Shown piece after piece: positions 24,481-36,400 of a DNA stretch of 64,000 nucleotides (its first letter is position 1; every line of letters begins with the position of its first letter). A model generated the notes under the pieces. It saw only the letters and a program-made list of their open reading frames with translations, searched no databases and had not been told where the DNA came from. A program made the translations under genes and the position numbers. The stretch comes from Pyrrhosoma nymphula (lineage: Eukaryota > Arthropoda > Insecta > Odonata > Coenagrionidae): assembly GCA_963573305.1 (NCBI GenBank), contig OY754329.1, positions 48,876,417 to 48,940,416 on the forward strand, read 5' to 3'.

Positions 24481-27400
24481 TCATTGATCAAGATTCGAAA
24501 GTTCCAAATTATCAGATTCAACTGTTCTCCTCTCTGATGAACTTTCCCTCTTCCTGGGCTCAGGATTTTCCATTATGCTTATCCTGGCAAACTCTTTAGA
24601 ACACTGTGGGCAATCTTGGATGGCCTCCCTGGCAAAAAGTTAATAATAAAAACAGGATTAACATCAACAAAGAGAGAGCTCAACTCCAACAAAGTGATTA
24701 CATTACTTTTACCCGAAATAGGTACCTACTGCTCGTAGAGAAGAAAAATTTTCAACCATTAATCAAATTCCAGCTCTCACTTGGCCACATCATACCTTTC
24801 ACTACTGTTACAGCAGGTGGTCTTCAGTATTAGCAATACATTTGAAATAGTCTATTCTTATGAAATAAATGCAAATTGTAAGTAACAATGTATACTTTCA
24901 CGCAATGAGGATGGCACTAAACCCTGCAGAGCAGTGGTGGCTTATGACAGAGGGCTGTGGGGTGGAGTGCTACCAAGGTGAAACAACCAAATTTAAAATC
25001 AGTAAACATGAGTGTGTGAAAATTATCATGAATAAATCATTCACCACAACAGGGGTTTGGAACCAGATCCCCCAAATATGAGCTGAGTGCTTTAGCCAGT
25101 TAAGGTACACAGACATTCTCATCCACAGTGTATTTCAAAGGGGCTACAAAAGAAATAGTTATCATCATAAGCACCAAGTCATGAATGTCATGTCACCAAA
25201 GCACAATGCCATCTCATTCATGCATATGGAACCACAGTCCACAAAGTTGAGGTAAATACAGCACAAGATTCACAAATGAAATTCACACATGACCATGCAT
25301 CTGAGTATGGGCATGTAAAGCACGACATGCACTCAACAGACATGTATAAGCTTAAAATTTTAACTCCCCCTTAAAAAAGGGAGAAAACTGAATGGAAATT
25401 TTCTAGTGATGGGTTGAATCCAAAATTTATCGAATCTCAAATACCCAAATCCTGCTTTCACCAAATAATAAATTATCAATGCATATATGTATGTGTAAAA
25501 AAAATTCCTACTTCATTGTTAATTTTTGTGTAAACTTATGAAACCAATTGGTAGCTCTAGGTTTTCCCTCTTATACAAATCTAATAATTTAGCTTTAAAG
25601 TAGAAATAAAATTGAGCAGATTTTTTTTCACAATGGCATTCATTAATTCTTAAATAAAGAATGCTAAAGAAAGCTATGTGAACAAAGATAAATTGTTAAT
25701 ATTTGCTATTGAAATGGAGCATTCTTAGGTTAGTCTGTCAGGATCCGTTTCTTTTAAAATTAACCAAATCGCTGGGAGTACTGAAGACTCTTTAAAAATA
25801 CTGATGCAAGAGCAGTTCAAAGATGTTTTCGTGTAGGGCACGATACAGTTTAAAACTGTGACTCCCATATGTATGTAATGAAGTGATAAGGAGACAACAA
25901 ACTCACTTTTCTTTTAACATTAGGTCACACATAAACATCTATTCCCATCTCTTAGCGCAGTTTAATTTTTCTCATTTTTTATTTAATCAATGTTTTGAAC
26001 TGAATAACTCCATTGATGCTTAGAAAGGACCAGGCTTAATTTTACTGGACAGTCATGATGCAGGACTCAGCTAAAAATACAAAGCCTTATATTTGTGGAA
26101 AAATACTATACCATGACGCAGCAACAACGGTGAAAACATCGCAACTTCTGCGGTGTGAAAAAAGCAATGTGACAAGGCATTCAAGGAAAAGTGTATATTT
26201 TTCTGCAGCTCAAAAATTCGTTTTTTAAAGGCAAAAATAAAAATGTTCTACCTTGCAGTCGAACACATAATAAAAATGGCATGCACAATGGTCTGCAGTG
26301 TGCGTGGTGGCTTACAAAATGATGCAGGCAAAATTTTTAATTTTCAAAATGAGGCTAAATTTTACTGGACAGTCATGATGCAGGACTCAGCTAAAAATAC
26401 AAAGCCTTATATTTATGGAAAAATACTATACCATGACGGAGCAACAACAACGGTGAAAACATCGCAACTTCTGCGGCGTGAAAAAAGCAATGTTTGACAA
26501 GGCATTCAAGGATAAGTGTATATTTTTCTGCAGCTCAAAAATTCGTTTTTTAAAGGCAAAAATAAAAATGTTCTACCTTGCAGTCGAACACATAATAAAA
26601 ATGGCATGCACAATGGTCTGCAGTGTGCGTGGTGGCTTACAAAATGATGCATTGGGAGGTAATGAGGGCAATGTGTGCATGCACCAAATTTTAAATGAAA
26701 TTCTGTTATTCTTCTTCTTCTTAAATCCTCAACTCAAAGGTTGGTTGGCGGCATTTCTCCATTCGCTTTTGTCTTGTGTTTTCAACTGCACACAAGTGGA
26801 GCAGCCTAACTCCTTCTTTAGTTGTTCTGTTATTAACCTTTAAATGTCCAGTGTACGGATACGCTACATTTGAGCACCTACAACTTCCGTAGTTTTGATC
26901 ACAGAACAGTGGTATTTTCAGGGATATTTCTTTGAACCTTACCCAATGGATCAACTGCAATATCCGTAATTCTAAGGATAGGCATTTTGGCGGCACAGGT
27001 GTTCCTCAATTATTGTAAACAATGAGATGAGCGTAAGAATATCTCCTCAGATGCATGCCAGATTTGGACACGTATTATTGCTTCGATTTGTACAGCTTAT
27101 TTTTGAAATTTGGCATACTTCTTCCTTTGTCTTTGCTTAGGTGTCTCTTCTTTGCACACAAGCATATTTAGCCTGTTTCTGCAGTGGTACACCTTTGAAA
27201 TTAAACTTTTGAAATGCAGGATTTTCGAGTCTCCCTTGCTTATTCTCCTCCCTCAGACACTTCCTTATGCACACAATTAATATATTTATGGGTTCTAAAT
27301 ACCAATGCAGCAACAAGGTCGGTTACCTGGGCCACAAGGGGAAAACCCTCAAAGGGTTTGGTGTGGGGTTCTGGGAAAACTGTGACCCTCTTTCTCGGTC

Positions 27401-30400
27401 CCTCTGCCTCAGCCGGGCCTGCCCTGAGACTTATCTCCTCGGTGCATGGATGCAATAAAAGGAAAATAAAAGCAGTCTTCAGCTTCCTCCAAATAGGTTG
27501 TTGGCATATAACCCCACCCATGTCAAGAGCAAGCCTTGTTGTTTTTTTCTTTCATACCATTAGCTAGGCTCACACCGAAGATTACTAATTTCACACCAAG
27601 CAGTGACTCTTTCTCTCTTCATTGCGGTGAGTGCATTCATTACTGAGCTGCTGTATCTCATTTCCGTTTCTCCATTGGTATTGAAGCCTTCCCGTTTTTC
27701 TTTGGCAACTATTTCATTCCATTCATTTGAGATATTTGCATCTTTGCTCTATTTCATCCTTGAAAATTTAAAAAAAAAAGTCATCATTTATAGCTATGAC
27801 ATGGAAGCGAAAGTTATCAGAAGTTGGAATTGAGGAGGAAGTTTTCCTCGATTCCGATTTTGAAGCATTGTATTCAGAAATTTCGTCTGAGGATGCTGAG
27901 GTTTTTTGTCTTTGGTGCTCAACCAATCACCGGTATGTCATCGAGATTGAAGGCATACGAGGCATCCGGAATCACATATGATTCTTCTCTGGCTAGCGAG
28001 ACCTTTCCTGACTGACGTGACATAGCATGAAATGTACCTCTTTCTGGCTATACTTCTACAAATGGGACATGGCGTTAGAGACACACTGAGGGACTATTGG
28101 TCAACCCTAGAACAGTTTCACACTCCATTTTACAGCACGGCAATGAGACGCAACCGATTCTTACAGATATTACGATTTCTCCATTTTCAACAACAACTAA
28201 AACCATTATGCCGGGCTGTGGAAAATTAGAACTGTCTTTGATAAGCCCAATGACAGCTATGCCAAGGATTATAATCCGACAGAGAACATAACCATAGATG
28301 AGATTACTGTGCTTTTTAATGACAGAATAATGTTTCCGCAATACATACCAAATAAGCACAAACATTTCAGAATAAAAATATACTAAATGTGTGACAAGAC
28401 TGGTTATACATACATATGACATGAGGGTTTGCTTAGGAAAAGACAGACTGATTTTGGCTAAAGACATGTAGAAACACGCACACGATAGTGAGAGCTTTGA
28501 CGAGAAGGGTAGAATGGGTTGGCCATAAACTACATATATGTATATTGATAACATTTTCTCCTTCCGTGCTCTTTTCGACGACCTGAACACAAAAAATATT
28601 TCTGTTGTGGTACTGTAAGATCAATTCGCAAAGGAATGCCATCAGATTTTGACTATAAAAAATATAAAATGAAAAGTGGTGACTTGCGGGTTTGGGTACA
28701 ACATGACTTGACAGCCCTGGTATGGAAGGATAAAAGAGAGGTAACCATGCGGACAAATATACATGATCCACCAGGAGAGGGTATTTTCTGTGATGATCGG
28801 GGAAGTGCAGTGAGACAGGTTGCTGTGGAGGACTACAACAGGCATATGGGTTATGTTGATTTGGGGGATAGAATTGGTACAAGTTACAACACAGCTCGCT
28901 GCAGCTGGAAGTGGACGAAAAAGCCATTCACCCATCTAATCAATGTGGCAGTCGTCAACAGTTGCGTCCTCCTCAGCTCCTTGGGTAACAAAACGACTCA
29001 TCAGTAATTTCGACTAGCCTTGGTACAAGGTCTTATCAAGGCTGGGGCGTCAGCTCTATCCCCCCTCCCCTCTCACAGGTCTCAGAGAGGAATGTCCAGC
29101 AGTACAAGTAGGATGAAGAAGAGCTTGGAGGCAAAAGATAATAAACACTGGCAGGTCAAGAGGAGTGAGCAAAGATGCCGCGTTTGCTCTGAGAAGGGTA
29201 AATTTACTTGGACTGTGGCAGCGTGTATATGTATTATGTGATGTGGGTCTATGCACGTATAATTGTTTCGAAGAATATCATACAAAGTAGTGAGAAGTGT
29301 AAATTAGGGTGGAGTGAGATTTTATACAGTTTTTTTAGCATTTATAAATAAAAATTCTCTTCTCATGGACTACAACCTTGTCGTGGTTGAAGGGCTTGCG
29401 TGCTCCGATGACCCCTAGAGCTGCACTGGCGGGAGCATTGCTCCTGGTAGGGTCACCCATGCCAGATTGGTCGAAGGTTAGGAGACAGACGAATGGTAGT
29501 CCGCGCAGCGTCTGTACCTCAGTGAGGCGGCTGCAAAAGGCGTCTGACCCCAGTGGGGCGGCCTCTGAAGTGATGGTGTCACGTAAAAAACACTATTGAG
29601 TAAGGCCACGGAAGACTATCTCAATTAAAACAAAAACCTTGAAATTATGGACAGTTCTCAATTGATAATGAATCCTGGCAACTACGGGACTCGGCCAAGA
29701 GGGCCGGGTGTCGTGCCCGGCAGCGGTGGGAGCAAGGACCCTGCGGTCGTCATCAAACGAAATCCTTGCTCAGACGTAGCAGCAGCAGAGGAAAAGAAGA
29801 TAAAGAAGAGGAACGAAACTATCAGAATAGGCACGTGGAATGTTAGGACTATGCTGAGGGCGGGGAAGCTAGAGAATATAATGCAAGAAATGGAGAGGGT
29901 GGGTGTAGACATCATGGGTCTGGGTGAAGTAAGATGGAAGGATGACGGGGATTACTGGAGCGGCGACTATAGAGTAATTTATAGTGGAGGGAATGAAAGT
30001 CAGCGCGGGGTTGCATTCGTAATGAAGAGGAAACTCGGTAGAAAAGTAGTGTATGCAGAACAGGTGAGTGATAGGATAATAGTCGTGGAGCTAAAAGCGG
30101 AACCAACGAATTTAGTTATAATCCAGGTTTATATGCCTACCTCTAATCATAAAGAGGAGGAGGTAGATGGGGTGTACGATCAGCTAGAGGAAATAATTGG
30201 TAGGATACCAGGAAGTAAGCACCTGGTAGTAATGGGGGATTGGAACGCGGTGGTGGGTGAAGGAAGAGATGGGCGGGAGGTGGGCGATTACGGGCTAGGA
30301 AGGAGAAACGACTGGGGCGAGAAAGCTGTGGAGTTTTGCCGCAGAAATAACCTAGTAATTACGAATACATGGTTCAGACATCATCCTCGACGTAGGTACA

Positions 30401-33400
30401 CTTGGAAGAAGCAGGGAGACACAGATAGGTTCCAGATAGATTATATAATGGTACGTCACAGATACAGGAATAGTGTTAAAAACTCGCATACTTATCCAGG
30501 AGCTGATGCAGACACAGACCACAACTTATTAGTCATGAAATGTCGGGTAAAACTGAAAAAGATAAGAATGGGAAGGAGGGTACGAAAGTGGAATACGGAG
30601 GCATTAAATGGGGAAATGAAGAAGAAGTATCGGGAGAAGGTGGATGAGAGAATGGGTGAGGACCATGGAGTTAAATCAGTCGAAGATGAATGGGGAAGTT
30701 TGAGAAACGGAATTATAGAAGCGGCGAAAGCAACGGTTGGCGTAGTGAGTGCAACTAAAATTAGAAAACCGTGGATCACGAAGGAGATGATCAGGGAGAT
30801 GGAGGAGAGAAGGAAATGGAAGAGCGTAAACTCAGAGCTAGGTAAGAGAAAATACCGAGAATTTAATAACAGGCTTAGAAGAGAAACAAAGAAAGCAAGA
30901 GAGGCGTGGTGGAGAGAACAGATCGACGCGTTAGAGAAATACCAAAAAGAGGGAAGAGCAGATGCATTATATCGGAAAGTAAAGGAACTGACGGGTGGTA
31001 ACAAGGGAAGGGGAATTACAACGATAACAGACAAGACGGGAAAGATGATCGTAGAACCGAGAGAGATCCAGGAGAGGTGGAAGGAGTATGTTGAAGAGCT
31101 CTATAGTAAAGAAACAAGGCCCAATAGGTTAGATATAGAAAGGGAAGACGACATCGACAGCGATGGCATCGGACCAAGTATCCTAGATAGCGAAATCGAA
31201 AGAGCTCTAAGAGACATAAAAAGGAATAAGGCGGTAGGAATAGATGACATACCTGCAGAGTTTTTAAAGAGCATGGGGAAGAACGGAAGAGGAAAACTTT
31301 TTGCGCTTATTCGTAGGATTTATGAGGACGGAGTGTGGCCGGAAGACTTCGCGAAGACTGTACTAATTCCTATACCGAAAAAGAGTAAGGCAAAAACTTG
31401 CGAAGACTATAGGACAATAAGCTTAATATCCCAAGCGGCCAAAGTAGTTCTGAGGATTCTAAACAGAAGGCTAGAGAAGAAGGCAAATGAATACCTGGGT
31501 GACGACCAGTTCGGGTTTAGGAGAGGGACGGGAACGCGAGACGCTATAGCGGTGATGAGGACGCTAGTAGAAAGAAACCTAGAGTATGGGCAGGATGTTT
31601 TTGCATGCTTCGTAGATTTCGAGAAGGCGTTTGATCGGGTGGAATGGACGAAATTAATGGGAGTGTTGAAGAAATTAGGAGTCGATTGGAGGGACAGGCG
31701 TCTGATTCGGAATTTGTATATGAACCAGACGGCGCAGGTTAGGGTAGCCAATGGAGAATCGGGATGGGCCACGATAGGACGGGGAGTGCGGCAAGGGTGC
31801 CCACTATCGCCGTTGCTTTTTAACGTGTATTCAGAGGAAATGGTAAGGGAGGCATGGGGGGAGGAGGAGGTAGGAATAAAGGTAGGAGGGGAGCTGATAA
31901 AATCAGTGAGATTTGCAGATGATCAAGCATTAGTTAGTCAGTCGGCCAAGGGGTTACAGTCAATGGTGAATGCATTAGAGGTGCAGAGCGAAAAGTATGG
32001 GATGAAGATCAATCACAAGAAAACGAAAGTAATGAGATTTTCTAGAAGTAAGAAGGCGGGGCTGAATATAAGGGTGGGAGGGCAGAAGATAGAGCAGGTC
32101 GAGCAGTTTACGTATCTCGGAAGTATTTTGGAGGCGAATGGGTTTAGTGGTAAGGACATCAGATGCAGAATTGCGCTCGCTAAAGAAGCATTTTCGAAGA
32201 GAAGGGAATTGATGAGGGGGGGTCTGAGAAGAGACGTAAAGAAGAGGCTGGTGAAAACTTTAATATGGAGTGTGGCGCTATATGGGTCGGAAACGTGGTC
32301 ATTGCGAAGGGAGGATGTGCGTAGACTTGAGGCGTTTGAGATGTGGGTTTGGAGAAGGATGGAGAAGGTTAGCTGGATGGCGAGAAAGACGAACGAGGAG
32401 GTATTGGATATGGTCGGAGAGGAGAGGAAGCTTGTGGCAGAGATTCGGAGAAGGCAGAAGAGATGGATGGAGGAGGTTTTGAGAGGAGAGGGCATGCTGA
32501 AGAGAGTGATAGAGGGGAGAACACTGGGGAAGCGTGGGAGAGGAAGGAAAAGGATAGGAATTCTGGACGAAATAAGAGGAGGTAGAAGATATGAAGAATT
32601 GAAGAGGGATCTAATAACTTAGGAGGGAAAGCGAGACAATTTCTATTAGGTTGGGATACAAAATGGGGACTGTCCAAAAACCTACCAATCAGCTGGTAGA
32701 ATACTTGAATGAAATGAATAAAAAAAATTAAGTATAAAGCAGTAGAAAGCAAATTACATATTTCTGTTCTATATCCCAAAGCAACGATGATTTTCATTCG
32801 TATTTCGTCTACCAATTTGATAAGATAAATATAATAAGATTACGCAAACCTTTTCACGAATAATACTTTTTATTTGGTTAATTTATCTCAAATGGTTTGC
32901 CCGCGTAATGTTAAAGAATATATGAAGCACGATTCTCTCTCAGGCATAAGCGTGTAGTTGTGTACTGAGTTATGGTAACGGTTGTTTATTGTTAGCTTTG
33001 ACATTATTGATATGAGATATACAGAAATGTATAGTTTAACAGAAAGTATCTACCCACTGTATTTATAATTTCTAAGAGGTTATGGGCTAGAGGCCTGCAT
33101 ACGGTCGCAAAATACGGGCGGCCCATGCCCGCCTGTGTGCGAGAGATAAAGAGAGAGGCATATCCCGAAGTCATTCGACGATCTTTTCCGAAGTCTCACG
33201 AATGAGGCTTGACGGAGAACTAGCCGCCCAAGGGGCGGTCACCCGGTGGGTGGCCGGGCGCCCGCCTCTACGCCGGGCGACCGCTTCTATGCCGGGCGCC
33301 CGTCTCTTAATCCTCACCACAGGGCTTCTAGCTCGAGGGTCTTTGCTGTCTGCAATTCGCACGACGCGAATTTCCCGCTCAGTCATATACCGCCCCTCCA

Positions 33401-36400
33401 CTTCCCTCAGTTTGGGCGCTCAAGAGAGACCTCTCAAGGAGCCGGGTGCCCGCCAACGACCCGGGCACCCGCCTAGGATACGGGCACCCGGGGCGAACGG
33501 GCACGGTCGGGCGTCTACGTCACACGGGCGGAGGCGAACACGGGTGAGGGTGCCTGGCACGGGCGGGCGAGGGTCGCCCGGATTTCGAGCCCGTTTGCAG
33601 GCCTCTATTATGGGCCCAGCAGACCCATCAGAAGATCCGATCCATGCGTAATCTAAGCGTAATATATAGATGCGAAAGTTATTTTGACAAGTTTTGGGTT
33701 TAAACAGGAAGACGAAATAGATAGGAAAATATGGCCAGTAGAAAAGAAGATGATAACGAAGAGACAGAAAAGTGCCCAAAATTAGGTACTGGCAATTATT
33801 ACGTCTGGACCTTGAGAGTAAGATCATTATTAGTGGAGAAAAACTGTTGGTGTGCCGTGGACCCAGGGTACGAGACGCCGGAAACACTAAATCAAGAACA
33901 AGATCACGTTAACAGGAAGGCGCTAAACTACATCATCCAACAAGTGAAGTTGGCATATTTAGAAGACATTGGAGATTGTACGCGAGCACAAGAAGCTTGG
34001 AAAGCATTAGAAGAGATCCATGGTACATACAGTCACGATAATTCACCTGAAGGAAATGGTAAATGTTGAGAAAACTGAAAATATCTCAATGACAGAGTAT
34101 ACAGCGAAGATTCAACAGCTGCACCGGAAGATTGCAAAAGGAGGCGTGACTTTTAATGACGATCAGATAGCCATGTTCTTCCAAATGGGACTGCCATTAG
34201 ATAGATATGAGGGGTTAGTTCGAGAATGAAGAAAATTTACTACGAGAAAGGTGAAATCGGCGTTACTTTTAGAGAAAAAACATTATGCAAGAAATGAGGA
34301 ATTTTCAATGGCACTATCTACTAAGTTGGGTCAACAGAGACGATGGAATGGCGAAGACAAAAGTGCTCCTTTCAGAAATCAAGAGCAGAAACAAGAGCTA
34401 GATGATAGAAGTTTCCATTGTTACAATTGTGGTGGCAGAGGTCTTATAGCAAAATATTGTAAGAAAACCAATAGACCAGATCTAAGAAGACAAGAGACGA
34501 AACAAGAAAGAAAAGGTGAATGAAGGGGAGACTATAAAGAGGTAAAAAATGCATCGCTGGCAACAGCAAATGAGGAGAGACCTTACAAATCTTTGTGCGC
34601 AGCAAAAGAGGATGGTAGGCACAAGAAAAATGTGTGGATGCTTGATTGTGGAGCTACAAACCATATGTCTCCATCAATTGAACTTCTTCAAAATGTGGTA
34701 ATGAGTGAAGGACTAGTAGATGCAGCAAATGGTAACAAGTCTCAAGTAAAAGGAAAAGGAACATCATTACTCCGAACGACTGATGAATGCGGGGGTTGGG
34801 ACATCAGATTAAGCGCTGTTTTGCATGTGCCAGGCTTGCAGCATAATCATATATCTGTAAGTCAACTAGAGAAAAGGGGCGCAAAAATAGTGGTTGATTG
34901 TGGTAAAGCTGACGTAATTGATAGATCGACTGGTGAAGTCATGATGAGAACTTTGTGCAAAAACGGCTTATATATTACGTGCACACATTAGATGGTGATC
35001 ATGAGGGTAAAGCTGAGGCTGCGTGTATAAAACTTAAATTAAAGCCAGGAATTGAAACGGAAGTCAAAGGTAGAGCTAGACCTTTGGAGTTGTGGCATAG
35101 GCGGTTTGGCCACTGTGGTAAACAAATTCTGCGAAAGACACCAGTACTAAGAGCAAAGGAACCTCAAGTGGAAACAAAAGTAAGCAGGGAATGTGATGTC
35201 ATTGCGCGAGAGAAATTCAGAGGGAAGAAGTTTACCAGAAGGGCAGAAAACAGAAGAAAAATAATAGTAAGCCGTGATGTAATTTTCAATGAAGATGTTT
35301 TACCTTATAAGAAAATAGATTTGGATGACATAGGTATAAGAAGCAAAGAAGAGACTAAGCTGTACTCAAGTGATAGTGAAGATGACATTAATGAAGATGA
35401 ATATGCTGAAATCCCAGAGGAAATGGATCTACTTGAAGAGTCTAATCAAAGAAATGGACCAGCAGAAGGACATCTTTTCGGACGTGCGGAAAGGGATCAG
35501 TTCATTCTAAGGAAGTCAGAGAGAATAGCTATACTAAAAGAACCTTGCAAATGTTGTAACCAGGTAGAATATGAGTCATCTTCAGATGAGAAACCAAGAT
35601 CTGCAGGGGAAGCTTTAGCAGAGCCGAAGGCACAACAGTGGTACAAGGCAATGCAAGAAGAGATTAGAAATATGCATGAAAATGATCGAGACCGAGAACT
35701 GGATGAAAGGGAAGAAAGGTATCGCCAGCTTCAAGATGAGACTTCAGACAGGAAAACATCTGATATCGATGCTGGACCTAGAGACAGGGAGGACATGATG
35801 CCTAATGAGAAGGAAATGGCAGTGAGAAGAGAAAGGAGTGGAGAGGCAGAATTGACAGAGTACAAAGAAATAGAATATAAAAGGGATAATAAATTAGGGA
35901 AAGGAATAGAGAAAATGAATATTCTTGAAAAAGTTAAGGATGCAGATAAAGAAGAGCTTGAGGGGCAAGACAGCTCTGTACCTCAGGAAAAGGACCAAGC
36001 CTTGCTAGATGGCCAAGTCACTATACAGCTGAAAGAAGGAGGAGAAGTGGAGGCACAAAAAATGGAAGATGATAGGAAAGAAAATGATAAATTTACAGAT
36101 GAAATCAAAGAATTAGCAATGGACGAAGGTCAGATAGGAAGCAAGAGAGGATACAATGCACAAGGATCTAAAGAAAAGATGAAGAGAAGTCTAGGAAAAG
36201 TGAGTAAGAAAGAAAATGTTGACTAGGCTAGAAAGCAGGAAGCAGAGGACAGTAGGAAAAGTGAGTAAGAAAGAAAATGTTGACAAGGCTAGAAAGCAAG
36301 AAGCAGAGGACAGTAGCCAGTTCAACAGTAAAAACTTGAATATGTTAGGTCATATGAAGAGTTAGCAGATATATTCACTAAAATATTGTCAGAAAAAACT

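Noticed and set aside
25045..25131. Possible functional tRNA gene on the minus strand
   Set aside because: A and B boxes are recognisable, but acceptor and anticodon stems do not pair; kept only as a SINE-like head.
27214..27567. 117-codon plus and 93-codon minus frames
   Set aside because: Lies inside the piggyBac-1 span in a GC-richer part; no match to any transposase block on either strand.
32013..32815. Long minus-strand open frames (e.g. 32495-32013, 32815-32369, 31034-30492)
   Set aside because: They are antisense shadows of the plus-strand RTE ORF, created by its purine-rich codon use; no family motif.
33171..33887. 149- and 155-codon frames over the GC-rich leader
   Set aside because: Compositional open frames on both strands, Arg/Pro/Gly-rich, within the Copia element's leader; not evidence of a gene.
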